Assembly (NCBI RefSeq): GCF_015352455.1
Contig: NZ_JADKPN010000002.1
Span: 1 to 64,000, forward strand
Direction: 5' to 3'
Origin: Nocardioides islandensis
GTDB lineage: Bacteria; Actinomycetota; Actinomycetes; Propionibacteriales; Nocardioidaceae
DNA length: 64,000 nt
Below, piece by piece: positions 51,570 to 59,943 of the stretch. Every line of letters begins with the position of its first letter. Position 1 is the first letter of the stretch. A model generated the notes under the pieces. That model did not search any database. It was not told where the DNA came from and saw nothing but the letters and a program-made list of their open reading frames with translations. Made by a program: the position numbers and the translations under genes.

Positions 51570-52571
51570 CTACTGGGACTGCCGCTCGTCCTCGGACTCG
51601 ACCTCCACCGGGACCGCGCGACGCACCTTGACCAGGCTGGCCACCGCCGTGAGGGCGAGCACGGCGACGATGAACTCCAGCGACGCCGAGATGCCGATGA
51701 GCGGCACGTGCAGGTGGCCGACGTGGTCGACGCCGGATCCGTGCAGCGCCTCCAGCACCAGCTTGATGCCGATGAAGCCCAGGATCGCCGAGAGACCGAT
51801 GTTCAGGAAGACGACCCGGTCCAGCAGGCTGCCGATCAGGAAGTACAGCTGGCGCAGGCCCATCAGGGCGAAGGCGTTGGCGGTGAAGACGATGTAGGCG
51901 TCGGTGGTGAGCCCGAAGATCGCCGGGATCGAGTCCAGCGCGAACACGACGTTGGCGATGGCGATCGCGGCGACGACCACCACGAGCGGGGTCAGCATCC
52001 GCCGTCCCTCGACCCGCAGGACCAGGGCGTTGCCGTGGTAGTCCCGGGTCAGCGGCAGCATCCGGCGCAGCGCCCGCAGCGCGGCACCCTCCTGGAAGTC
52101 ATCCGCGTCGTTCTCACCCTCCAGGGCCAGCCGGACGGCGGAGTACACGAGGAACACGCCGAACACGTAGAACACCCACGAGGCCGCGTTCACCGCCGCG
52201 GCGCCCGCCACGATGAACACGGTGCGCATCGCCATCGAGAGCACGATCCCGATGTAGAGCACCTTGTCCTGGGCCAGCTGCGGCACCGCGAACCGGGCGA
52301 TGATGATGAGGAAGACGAAGAGGTTGTCGACGCTGAGGCTGTACTCCATGACGTACCCGGCCACGAACTCGTTGCCGGAGGTCGTCGATCGGAAGGCGTA
52401 CAGCAGGCCCGCGAACACGGCCGCCAGCCCGATGTAGAAGAGCACCCATCGCGTCGCGTCCGCGCTCGTGACGGCGCGCTGCCGACGGCCGATCACGACC
52501 AGGTCCAGGGTCACGATCGCCGCGAAGGCCAGCAGGGTCACCAGCCAGACCCACGGCGGCACGGACGTCAC
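51570..52571 (-). CDS. TerC family membrane protein
   Basis: A 333-residue TerC/Alx protein with eight to nine helices: LYAFRSTTSGNEFVAGYVME YSLSVDNLFVFLI, and FALDSIPAIFGLTTDAYIVF. Alx/TerC proteins export manganese or insert proteins with calcium-handling roles. The GTG start at 52571 overlaps the hydrolase stop (GTGA). The two genes run together on the minus strand. Confidence 0.92.
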   Translation of the reverse strand: MTSVPPWVWLVTLLAFAAIVTLDLVVIGRRQRAVTSADATRWVLFYIGLAAVFAGLLYAFRSTTSGNEFVAGYVMEYSLSVDNLFVFLIIIARFAVPQLAQDKVLYIGIVLSMAMRTVFIVAGAAAVNAASWVFYVFGVFLVYSAVRLALEGENDADDFQEGAALRALRRMLPLTRDYHGNALVLRVEGRRMLTPLVVVVAAIAIANVVFALDSIPAIFGLTTDAYIVFTANAFALMGLRQLYFLIGSLLDRVVFLNIGLSAILGFIGIKLVLEALHGSGVDHVGHLHVPLIGISASLEFIVAVLALTAVASLVKVRRAVPVEVESEDERQSQ

Positions 52572-53392
52572 GCGCCCAAGCCTCCCAGCCACTGGGTCAG
52601 CGCCACCGCCAGGGGCGCCGGCTGGTCGAGGTGGACGAGATGACCGGCGCCGGGAAGCAGGCGCAGCGTCGCGCCGGGGATCACGTCGGCCAGCCGGTGC
52701 GCGCGGTCGACCGGGATCCAGGTGTCGTCCTCGCCCCAGACGACCAGCACGGGGAGGTCCAGGTCGGGCAGCAGCGGCTCGACCTCGTCGGTGTACCTCT
52801 CGTCCGCCTGCGCGATCTGCCGGTAGAACGCCGCCTGCCCGACGTCACCCAGCCACGGCGCGACCAGGGCGTCCAGCGCGGCCGGCGCGAGGCCGGCGTG
52901 GCTGGCACCGGCGACGTACGCGCGGACCGCCCCCTCGTGGATCCGGGCCGGCAGTGCCGCGAACACGTCCGCGTGGTCGTGGACCAGCCGGAAGAACGGC
53001 GAGCCCCAGGGCGCCAGGGCGACGACGTCGACGAGCGCGAGGGCGGCGTACGGCGCGTGGTGCAGCAGGTGCGCCCGCAGCGCGACCGCTCCCCCGATGT
53101 CGTGCGCGACCACCACGGGCGACTCGACGTCCCAGTGCGCGAGCAGGTCCGCGAACAGCTCGCCCTGGAGGTCGAGCGAGACGTCGTGGGCCGCGTCCTT
53201 CGAGGACGCGCCGTACCCGGGCATGTCCCAGAGGTACGTCGTGTGCGTCGCCGCGAGCGACTCGGCGAACGGCCGCCAGAGGGCGGACGACCACGGGGTG
53301 CCGTGGCAGAACACCAGGTCGGGTCCGGCGCCGAGCCGCTGCCAGCGGACCTCGCGCCCGCGCCACGCGAAGGTCTCGGGGAGGGCGCTCAT
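52568..53392 (-). CDS. Alpha/beta hydrolase
   Basis: A 274-residue alpha/beta hydrolase, haloalkane dehalogenase/epoxide hydrolase-like in shape: LVFCHGTPWSSALWRPFAES, the nucleophile VVVAHDIGGAVALRAH (Asp nucleophile), LVVWGEDDTWIPVDRAH and GAGHLVHLDQPAP. The Asp nucleophile suggests epoxide hydrolase or dehalogenase chemistry. ATG 53392 is preferred to a GTG 9 nt earlier. Confidence 0.88.
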   Translation of the reverse strand: MSALPETFAWRGREVRWQRLGAGPDLVFCHGTPWSSALWRPFAESLAATHTTYLWDMPGYGASSKDAAHDVSLDLQGELFADLLAHWDVESPVVVAHDIGGAVALRAHLLHHAPYAALALVDVVALAPWGSPFFRLVHDHADVFAALPARIHEGAVRAYVAGASHAGLAPAALDALVAPWLGDVGQAAFYRQIAQADERYTDEVEPLLPDLDLPVLVVWGEDDTWIPVDRAHRLADVIPGATLRLLPGAGHLVHLDQPAPLAVALTQWLGGLGA

Positions 53393-53486
53393 GACCGCCA
53401 CGCTTGCATATTGCGTTCACCTGCTGGGTCCCGCACAGCACAATGGAGCGGGACCGGTCAGCCAGACCGGTGAGGAGGTGAGCGCG

Positions 53487-53945
53487 ATGACCGCGGTGTC
53501 GCTGCTCAACGCCTCGTACGAGCCGATGGGGACGGTCACGTTCCAGCACGCCGTGCGCATGCTCTTCCGCCAGGTCGCCACCGTCGAGGAGGCGCACGAG
53601 GACCGGATGATCGGTCCGCACCCGTGGCCGCGGGTGATCCGGCTGGTCCGGTACGTCGCGGCGACGTGGATGTACCGCCCCGCGGCGTACTCCCGTGCCG
53701 GCGTCCTCAAGCGCGACCGCCACCGCTGCGCCTACTGCGGCAGCCACGCGACCACCATCGACCACCTCGTCCCGCGCAGCCGGGGAGGTACGTGGAGCTG
53801 GCTGAACACCGTCGCGGCCTGCTCGCGCTGCAACCACCGCAAGGGCAACCGCACGCCCCGGGAGGCGGGCATGCGGCTGACGCTGGAGCCGACGGTGCCG
53901 ACGCGCGCCCAGCTGGCCGCGGCCTGGCTGACCGAGACCCGCTGA
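53487..53945 (+). CDS. HNH endonuclease
   Basis: A 152-residue HNH nuclease with the zinc-finger form: RHRCAYCGSHATTIDHLVPR, SWLNTVAACSRCNHRKGNRT. The opening VSLLNASYEPMGTVTFQHAV is shared by a large actinobacterial HNH family with regular neighbours. The start ATG follows GAGGAGGTGAG. It precedes the serine hydrolase by 7 nt. Confidence 0.9.
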   Translation: MTAVSLLNASYEPMGTVTFQHAVRMLFRQVATVEEAHEDRMIGPHPWPRVIRLVRYVAATWMYRPAAYSRAGVLKRDRHRCAYCGSHATTIDHLVPRSRGGTWSWLNTVAACSRCNHRKGNRTPREAGMRLTLEPTVPTRAQLAAAWLTETR

Positions 53946-53952
53946 GCCCGTC

Positions 53953-54969
53953 GTGGACGACCCGCGCGCACGCATCGACGCGGTCGCGGCCGAGACCGGC
54001 TTCTCCGGCGTCGTCCGGCTCGAGCGCCACGGGGTCGTGGAGGTGGACGCGGCGTACGGCTTCGCCGACCGCGCCCATGCGATCCCGATGACCACCGCCA
54101 CCCGCCTCGGCATCGCCAGCGGGTCGAAGACGATGACCGCGCTGGCGGTGCTGCGGCTGGTCGAGGACGGAGCCCTCGGGCTCGGGACGACGGCGCGCAG
54201 CCTGCTGGGCGACGACCTCCCGCTGGTCGCGGACGACGTGACCGTCGAGCACCTGCTGACCCACCGGTCCGGCATCGGGGACTACCTCGACGAGGACGAG
54301 CTGGACTCCGACGACTACCCGATGCCGGTGTCGGTGCACCGTCTCGCGAGCACCGAGGACTTCCTGCCGATCCTCGACGGCTACCCCACGAAGTTCCCGG
54401 CGGGCGAGCGGTTCTCCTACTGCAACGGCGGGTACGTCGTACTGGCGCTGATCGCGGAACGCGCCTCGGGCCGGACGTACCACGACCTCGTCCGCGACCT
54501 GGTGCTCGGGCCGGCCGGCATGACGTCCAGCGACTTCCTGCGGTCCGACGACCTCCCGGGCGACGCCGCGCTGGGGTACGTCGAGGTCGGCGGTCACGTC
54601 CGCACCAACGTCTTCCACCTGCCGGTGGTCGCGACCGGAGACGGCGGCCTCTACACCACCGTCGACGACGTCCACCGCTTCTGGCCGGCCCTGATGGGCG
54701 GCGTGGTCGTCGGCGCTGACCTGCTGGCCGCCATGGTGCGTCCCCACAGCCCGCCCGAGGACGGCGGGACCCGGACCTACGCATTCGGGTGCTGGCTGCG
54801 GACGGACTCGCCGGAGGTGGCCATGATCGGCGCGGACGCCGGGGTCAGCTTCGCCTCGCAGCACGACCCCGAGCGCGGGTACACCCACACCGTGATCGCC
54901 AACACCAGCGACGGCGCGTGGCCGGTCTCGGAGGAGCTGGACCGGATCATCGGGATCGCCGAGGGCTGA
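53953..54969 (+). CDS. Serine hydrolase (class C beta-lactamase-like)
   Basis: A 338-residue beta-lactamase/DD-peptidase-fold protein without signal peptide. The SxxK motif is GIASGSKTMTALAVLRL, the second motif FSYCNGGYVVLALIAE (Tyr-x-Asn), and a late DAGVSFASQHDPERGYT in the third-motif region. Cytosolic esterase activity is likelier than beta-lactamase. It begins with GTG 7 nt after the HNH gene. Confidence 0.88.
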   Translation: MDDPRARIDAVAAETGFSGVVRLERHGVVEVDAAYGFADRAHAIPMTTATRLGIASGSKTMTALAVLRLVEDGALGLGTTARSLLGDDLPLVADDVTVEHLLTHRSGIGDYLDEDELDSDDYPMPVSVHRLASTEDFLPILDGYPTKFPAGERFSYCNGGYVVLALIAERASGRTYHDLVRDLVLGPAGMTSSDFLRSDDLPGDAALGYVEVGGHVRTNVFHLPVVATGDGGLYTTVDDVHRFWPALMGGVVVGADLLAAMVRPHSPPEDGGTRTYAFGCWLRTDSPEVAMIGADAGVSFASQHDPERGYTHTVIANTSDGAWPVSEELDRIIGIAEG

Positions 54970-55020
54970 GCCCGTGCACCCCCGCGGGTGTTTCAGGCAC
55001 CCGTCCGGCCTTCCTAGGTT

Positions 55021-55282
55021 GGATGGGCGAGGGTGATCGACTTTCACTCCTCCGCGCCCGGGCATCGTCCACGGGCCACCGTGGGCGATGCCTGCTCCCC
55101 GCGGAGCCCCGGGGACACGCCCTAGGGGCGCCGTTCGAAATGGTCCGGACGAACGCGGGCATCGTGTTTTACCCTGGGGGCAGAGCCGACTGGCTGGACA
55201 CCTGACGGGTGACCTGTTGGTGCTCAGCATCGCTCGTGGGGTGCGTTTCGGACCGCCCGTGCCGGCAACGGCAGGGCGGTCC
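55021..55282 (+). ncRNA. Candidate structured non-coding RNA
   Basis: On the plus strand the 14-bp hairpin with loop GCCA (55061-55092) is closed by a 7-bp outer stem and followed by smaller stems and a final GGACCGCCC/GGGCGGTCC stem that holds an inner TGCCG-GCAA-CGGCA hairpin. It does not match tmRNA, RNase P RNA, 4.5S RNA or a tRNA that I know. Strand and existence are uncertain. Confidence 0.25.
55250..55282. terminator. Bidirectional terminator-like hairpin
   Basis: GGACCGCCC (55250-55258) pairs with GGGCGGTCC (55274-55282), with TGCCG-GCAA-CGGCA inside. It is 33 nt past the MFS stop on the minus strand and at the end of the structured gap on the plus strand, where CGTCTATTTC follows. 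Confidence 0.65.
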
Positions 55283-55314
55283 CGTCTATTTCGGGTCCTC
55301 CCGGGACGCGGCCC

Positions 55315-56859
55315 TCAGTCCTCGGAGTCCACGAGGAGGGACGGGTCGGCCGGGATGTCCTCCCTGTGCGCGTTGATGAGGACGAGCGTGGCGACCAGGG
55401 CAGCAGCGAACAGGAACGCCCCCCACAGGAACGCGACGTGGTAGCCGTGGATGAAGGCCAGCGGCAGGAGCTGCTGGCCCTCGTCGGGGCTGCTCGGCGG
55501 GTGGTCGGTGAAGTACGCCGTGACGGCGCCCGCGAACACGGTGTTCAAGAGAGCGGTGCCCAGGGAGCCGCCGATCTGCTGGGAGGTGTTGAGCGTCGCG
55601 GAGGCGACGCCGGCGTCGTGGCTCTCCACCCCGATGAGGGACGTGCTCGCCGCCGGGATGAACACGCCCGCCAGGCCGACGGACATGATCACCATCGAGG
55701 GGAACACCAGCAGCCAGTAGTTGGAGTCCTGGTCGATCTGGGTCAGCAGCAGCATGCCCACGATCGCCATCAGGAGACCGGGGATCATCAGCGCCCGGGG
55801 CCCGAGGCGCGGCAGCAGGTTGGACACGAAGCCCGCCGCGACGATGATGCCGAGGCTGAACGGCAGGAAGGCGAAGCCGGCCTTCAGCGGCGTGTAGCCG
55901 AGGTTCACCTGGAAGTAGTAGGTCAGGAACAGGAACATGGCGTAGAGCGCGGCGCCCACGAACAAGAACGTCAGGAACGACCCGCCGCGGTTGCGGTCGG
56001 ACACCACGCGCAGCGGGAGCATCGGGTTGCGCGCCCGTCCCTCCCAGACCACGAACGCGGCGAGCAGCACCACCGCGACGACCAGGAACGTGACGGTGCT
56101 GGGTGCGCCCCACCCCTGGACGGCGGTGGAGGTCGGGTCGTCGGGGTGCTTCGCACGCGCGGCCTCGGTGAAGCCGTAGACCAGCGAGAAGAGTCCGACG
56201 GTGGCCAGCAGGACGCCCGGGACGTCGTACCGGGTGTCGCCGTGCGCCTTGCTCTCCTTGACCAGCGGAACCGCAGCAGCCGCCACGATCACGGCGAAGG
56301 GCACGTTGACGCCCAGGCACCAGCGCCAGGAGGCGTACTCGGTCAGGATGCCGCCGACGATCAGGCCGATCGCGGCGCCGCCGCCGGACAGGGCGCCGAA
56401 GACGCCGAAGGCCTTCGCGCGCTCCTTGGGCTCGGTGAACGTGACCGTCACGATGGAGAGCGACGCCGGCGCCATCAGGGCGGCGAAGGCCCCCTGGAGC
56501 GCGCGCGCCCCGAACAGCATCTCCTGGTTGGGCGCGAGGCCACCGATCGCCGAGGCAGCCGCGAAGCCGATCAGGCCGATGATGAACGTGCGCTTGCGCC
56601 CGGTGTAGTCGGCGATCCGCCCGCCGAGGAGCAGCAGCGCCCCGAAGGCCAGCGTGTAGGCCGTGATCATCCACTGGCGGTCGGCGTTGCTGATGTCGAG
56701 GTCCGCCTGCGCGGACGGCAGCGCGATGTTCACGATCGACGCGTCGAGGATGATCATCAGCTGCGCAGCCGCCAGGACGACCAGCGCCCACCAGCGGCCC
56801 GGGTCCGGCTCGGCCGCCTGGGACGACGCCTGGGGGGTGGTGCTGTCGGGTTCACTCAT
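55315..56859 (-). CDS. DHA2 family MFS transporter
   Basis: A 514-residue 14-helix MFS exporter: IILDASIVNIALPSAQADLD, RIADYTGRKRTFIIGLIGF (motif A), GALSGGGAAIGLIVGG (motif C). Likely a multidrug pump. ATG 56859 has CGAGGAGTCCTC upstream. There is no adjacent regulator; the neighbouring MBL gene is on the same strand 92 nt upstream. Confidence 0.88.
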   Translation of the reverse strand: MSEPDSTTPQASSQAAEPDPGRWWALVVLAAAQLMIILDASIVNIALPSAQADLDISNADRQWMITAYTLAFGALLLLGGRIADYTGRKRTFIIGLIGFAAASAIGGLAPNQEMLFGARALQGAFAALMAPASLSIVTVTFTEPKERAKAFGVFGALSGGGAAIGLIVGGILTEYASWRWCLGVNVPFAVIVAAAAVPLVKESKAHGDTRYDVPGVLLATVGLFSLVYGFTEAARAKHPDDPTSTAVQGWGAPSTVTFLVVAVVLLAAFVVWEGRARNPMLPLRVVSDRNRGGSFLTFLFVGAALYAMFLFLTYYFQVNLGYTPLKAGFAFLPFSLGIIVAAGFVSNLLPRLGPRALMIPGLLMAIVGMLLLTQIDQDSNYWLLVFPSMVIMSVGLAGVFIPAASTSLIGVESHDAGVASATLNTSQQIGGSLGTALLNTVFAGAVTAYFTDHPPSSPDEGQQLLPLAFIHGYHVAFLWGAFLFAAALVATLVLINAHREDIPADPSLLVDSED

Positions 56860-56951
56860 GAGGACTCCTCGAGTCGCGGTTCGACCTCCCGAGAACGCTC
56901 GGATCAGCAAACCACTTCGCGCCGACAGGGTCTGCCCCTCAGCGCCCTCGT

Positions 56952-57788
56952 CTAACGCTGGTCCTCACGCTGGTCCTCACGCTGGTCCTCACGCCGCTGG
57001 GCGAGCTGGCGGACCTGCCCCTCGTGCACGCCGGCCACCCACTCCCAGCCGGGCCGGGCCGCGGGGCCGACCCGCGGGTCGTCCGAGGCTCGCCCGTCAC
57101 GGAGGGCGCCCAGGTACGCGCGGTCCTGGTCGACCCGCGTGCGCAGCTGGTCGGCGCCACCGACGGACCCGTGGCCGGGGACGACGACGTCGACGTCGCC
57201 GGCCACGCCGTCGAACAGCGTCAGCGCGTCCAGGTAGTCCTCGACCGGGTCCGCAGCACCCATGTCGAGCATCGGCACGAGGACGTCGGAGAGCATGTCG
57301 CCGGCGACGAGGACCCCCGGCCCGACGACGAGCAACGCCGCATGGCCGGCGGCGTGCGCGTCGTGCTCGATGATCCGGACCTCGGGACCGCCCCACGGGA
57401 CCCGCGTCGCCCCTGGTGGGAGCCCGGTGACGGTGCCGATCAGGTCCAGCGGCACGTCGTCGGGGACGCCGACGGCCTTCGCCCGCTCGGGATCCAAGCC
57501 GCCGGCGAGCTTCGCCCTGGCGGTCTCCGCGCCTCGCGCGGTGGCGTGGCGGCGAGCGTCCCCCAGCCCGGTCGTCCACAGCAGGTGGTCCCAGTGCGGG
57601 TGGGTCGAGAAGCCCGCCACCACCACCCGGCCCGCATCGGCCAGGTCCTTCTCGAGGCAGGCCAGCTCCTCGGCGTGGATCCCGGGGTCGACGAGGAGGA
57701 CGCCGTCATCGCCCTGGACGACGACGGTGTTGGTCTGCACGAACTCGCTCACGTGGACGAAGACCCCGTCGGCGACCCGGCTCAGCAT
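56952..57788 (-). CDS. MBL-fold metallo-hydrolase
   Basis: A 278-residue metallo-beta-lactamase-fold hydrolase. Metal ligands are THPHWDHLLW (HxHxDH), GHAALLVVGPG, GDMLSDV and VVPGHGSVGG. Substrate unknown. The extreme C-terminus reads REDQ three times because of a 12-bp tandem repeat (56955-56990). It follows the reductase-like gene with a 4-nt gap and an AGGAGTGAG site, so they are co-transcribed. Confidence 0.87.
   Translation of the reverse strand: MLSRVADGVFVHVSEFVQTNTVVVQGDDGVLLVDPGIHAEELACLEKDLADAGRVVVAGFSTHPHWDHLLWTTGLGDARRHATARGAETARAKLAGGLDPERAKAVGVPDDVPLDLIGTVTGLPPGATRVPWGGPEVRIIEHDAHAAGHAALLVVGPGVLVAGDMLSDVLVPMLDMGAADPVEDYLDALTLFDGVAGDVDVVVPGHGSVGGADQLRTRVDQDRAYLGALRDGRASDDPRVGPAARPGWEWVAGVHEGQVRQLAQRREDQREDQREDQR
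56955..56990. repeat. 12-bp tandem repeat at MBL gene 3' end
   Basis: Three perfect copies of ACGCTGGTCCTC in a row, in frame, giving a C-terminal REDQ repeat. Replication slippage could change its number without a frameshift. Confidence 0.9.
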
Positions 57789-57792
57789 GCGC

Positions 57793-58377
57793 TCACTCCT
57801 GGGTGCCCTGGACGGCGTACCGGTGCAGCGTGACGCCCGAGGAGAACGTGCGGTGCTCCAGCAGCTCGAGGTCGATGGGCAGGTCGTGGTCGTCGAACAG
57901 CGGCCTGCCGAAGCCGAGGTACGACGGGTGCGTGCACAGCATCAGCTCGTCGAGGAGCCCCGCGCGCAGCAGCTGCGTCGCGAGCGTGGCACCACCCACC
58001 GCGATGCTGCCCTCGGTGGCCGCCCGCAGGTCGGCGAGCCGCTCGATGGCGTCGTCCCCGCCGATGATCCGGGTGTTGTGGTCGGCACCGGTCCGGGTCC
58101 GGGAGACGAGCACCTTGGGCTTGGCGACCCAGATCTCGGCGTACTCACGCATGTACGCCGGCAGCGACGTGTCGCCCACCGCCCGCGGCCAGTACTCCTC
58201 CATCACCTCGTGCATCACCCGCCCGTGCACGATCAGCGCCGCGTCCCGCGTGCGGTCGTTGAGGTCCTGGTGCAGCTCCTCGTCGATGCGCAGCCACTCA
58301 CCGGCCCCGTTGTCCCCGGGCACCTGCTCGATCCGCAGGTCGAGGGACACGTGCATGGCGTAGACGAAGCGGCCCAT
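57793..58377 (-). CDS. Dihydrofolate reductase-like (RibD C-terminal) protein
   Basis: A 194-residue protein of the RibD C-terminal/dihydrofolate-reductase-like fold: RFVYAMHVSLDLRIEQVPGD, GRVMHEVMEEYWP, KVLVSRTRTGADHN, EGSIAVGGATLATQLLRAGL LDELMLC. Many stand-alone members have unknown substrates. The start ATG 58377 has GGAGGAGATG about 6 nt upstream. It is under the HxlR palindrome. Confidence 0.85.
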   Translation of the reverse strand: MGRFVYAMHVSLDLRIEQVPGDNGAGEWLRIDEELHQDLNDRTRDAALIVHGRVMHEVMEEYWPRAVGDTSLPAYMREYAEIWVAKPKVLVSRTRTGADHNTRIIGGDDAIERLADLRAATEGSIAVGGATLATQLLRAGLLDELMLCTHPSYLGFGRPLFDDHDLPIDLELLEHRTFSSGVTLHRYAVQGTQE

Positions 58378-58391
58378 CGACATCTCCTCCG

Positions 58392-58416
58392 TAGTGGTTG
58401 CAATTCGCAATCACTA
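58392..58416. promoter_or_regulatory. HxlR operator palindrome
   Basis: TAGTGGTTGC-AATTC-GCAATCACTA: two 10-bp arms complementary at 9 of 10 positions. It lies midway between the divergent hxlR and reductase-like genes and likely binds the HxlR protein. Confidence 0.7.
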
Positions 58417-58450
58417 TCGGGAAGGATGAGAGGGCTGTCAAGGAGGAGTC

Positions 58451-58876
58451 GTGGAACCACGGTCCGGGGACCCGGTCACCGCCGCCGTCGAGACGCTCGG
58501 CGACCGCTGGTCGCTGCTCGTGCTGCGCGACGTCGTCTTCGAGGACCGCCGCTACTTCAGGGCGCTGCTCACCGGGTCGACCGAGGGCATCGCGTCCAAC
58601 ATCCTCGCCGACCGCCTCGTGCGGCTCGTCGACGCCGGCATCCTCACCCGCGGGACGGCTGCTCGGGGGCAGCGTGCGCAGTACAGCCTCTCCGAGGCCG
58701 GCATCCGGACGCTGCCGATCATCTGCGCCCTCGGCGACTGGGGCCTCGACTGGCGTCCCGGCAGTGAGGAGCTCCGTGCCCGGTACCAGCGCATCCGCGA
58801 CGGTGGTCCGGCGTACGTCGAGGAGCTGATGGCCGAGCTGCGCGTCCGGCACCTGGGCGCCGGTCCCGCACCGTGA
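58451..58876 (+). CDS. HxlR family transcriptional regulator
   Basis: A 141-residue HxlR-type winged-helix regulator: DPVTAAVETLGDRWSLLVLR, FRALLTGSTEGIASNILADR LVRLVDAGILTR. HxlR members often sense aldehydes or redox signals. The canonical cysteine is absent from the N-terminus, so the signal may be a ligand. The GTG start follows AAGGAGGA. It presumably controls the divergent two-gene unit. Confidence 0.92.
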   Translation: MEPRSGDPVTAAVETLGDRWSLLVLRDVVFEDRRYFRALLTGSTEGIASNILADRLVRLVDAGILTRGTAARGQRAQYSLSEAGIRTLPIICALGDWGLDWRPGSEELRARYQRIRDGGPAYVEELMAELRVRHLGAGPAP

Positions 58877-58880
58877 GCCG

Positions 58881-59039
58881 TCAGAGCGCGGGGCCGTCCG
58901 CCCGGTGGCGGGGGACGTACTCGGTGAACGTGTAGACGCGGCGCATGCTGGACAGCCACGCCTCGATGTCCACGACCTGGCGGCTGCGGTTCGTCCGAGC
59001 GGCCGCGAGGCCGGGGTAGGCGATGGTGGCAACAGACAT
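58881..59039 (-). CDS. Small hypothetical protein
   Basis: A 52-codon ORF (MSVATIAYPGLAAARTNRSR, then VVDIEAWLSSMRRVYTFTEY) ending 5 nt from the HxlR stop. The sequence looks protein-like, with a basic amphipathic middle, but no family was recognised and the ribosome site is weak. It may be a short unannotated gene. Confidence 0.4.
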   Translation of the reverse strand: MSVATIAYPGLAAARTNRSRQVVDIEAWLSSMRRVYTFTEYVPRHRADGPAL

Positions 59040-59244
59040 GGCGGGGGTCCCAACTGTGCGCCCGAGGGGGTCGACTGATTCCGACCACGAAGGTCCCACG
59101 AACCACGCTGAAACGCTCCGTTCTCGGCCGATCGGACCGGATTTCGTCGCGAACACCGAATTTGACAGCGGGCGGCTTGCCGGGATGTGACCAGCAGGTC
59201 TAGCCGTCGGACGCCCTCTGGGCCGGAGACGGTAGACATCCGCT

Positions 59245-59862
59245 GTGAGCACCGAACCGACCCTGCTCCTCGCGCTCGACCTCACCGGCACCTTCGCGTT
59301 CGCCCTCAACGGCGCGCTCACCGCCCTGCGACTCGCCCGCCTCGACGTGGTCGGCGTCCTCACCCTCGGCATCGTGACGGCCATGGGTGGCGGCATCCTC
59401 CGCGACCTGATGATCGGCGCCGTGCCGCCGGCGACGTTCGCCGACTGGCGGTTCCTCGCGGTCGCGGCGGCCGGAGCGACGATCGCGTTCCTCCTCGGCC
59501 ACCGGCTGGACCCGCTCGCCCGGTCGATCACCGTGCTCGACGCCGCCGGGCTCAGCCTCTTCGCGGTCACCGGCGCCAGCAAGGCACTGCAGTACGGCCT
59601 GGGACCCGTCCAGGCGGTCATCCTCGGCGCGGTCACGGCCGTCGGGGGCGGCACCCTGCGCGACGTGATGATCCAGCGCATCCCCACGGTGATGCGGGCC
59701 GAGCTCTACGCCATCCCCGCACTGGCCGGGGCGGCCGTGACCGTGGTGGCCGTCGAGACCGACGTGTACGGGCTCGCCACCGCCGTCGTCGCGGCCGTCG
59801 CGTGCTTCGCCATCCGGATGACAGGAGTGCGCCTGGGCCTCGACGCCCCGCGGCCGAGGTGA
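59245..59862 (+). CDS. Trimeric intracellular cation channel-like protein (UPF0126)
   Basis: A 205-residue membrane protein with the TRIC/UPF0126 two-half repeat: GIVTAMGGGILRDLMIGAVP and AVTAVGGGTLRDVMIQRIPT are the two GGGxxRD motifs that line the pore. Seven helices fit. It is a monocistronic gene with GTG start 5 nt after TAGACAT. Bacterial members conduct potassium or glycine-like ions; the physiological ion is unproven. Confidence 0.92.
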   Translation: MSTEPTLLLALDLTGTFAFALNGALTALRLARLDVVGVLTLGIVTAMGGGILRDLMIGAVPPATFADWRFLAVAAAGATIAFLLGHRLDPLARSITVLDAAGLSLFAVTGASKALQYGLGPVQAVILGAVTAVGGGTLRDVMIQRIPTVMRAELYAIPALAGAAVTVVAVETDVYGLATAVVAAVACFAIRMTGVRLGLDAPRPR

Positions 59863-59943
59863 GGCGCGCCCCGCGCGGACGGGTCGGGAGTCGGCCGACG
59901 GAACGAACGGACCTTCCGTACCGTCCGGGGCTGAGGTGCAAGG

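Larger units (their letters stand above)
54970..55314. other. Structured gene-free region between convergent genes
   Basis: 345 bp lie between the serine hydrolase and the convergent DHA2 gene. The best ORF (55023-55205, 61 codons) is not protein-like. Strong nested stems are seen: CTCCGCG/CGCGGAG (55050-55056 with 55100-55106), a 14-bp hairpin at 55061-55092 and a terminator-like stem at 55250-55282. This is the only gap over 300 bp in the window. Confidence 0.75.

Noticed and set aside
55133..55145. T-loop-like GTTCGAAAT suggesting a tRNA
   Set aside because: No acceptor or anticodon arms fit around it.
55023..55205. A 61-codon ORF in the structured gap
   Set aside because: The residue pattern is not protein-like and strong base-paired stems run through it; RNA structure explains the sequence better.
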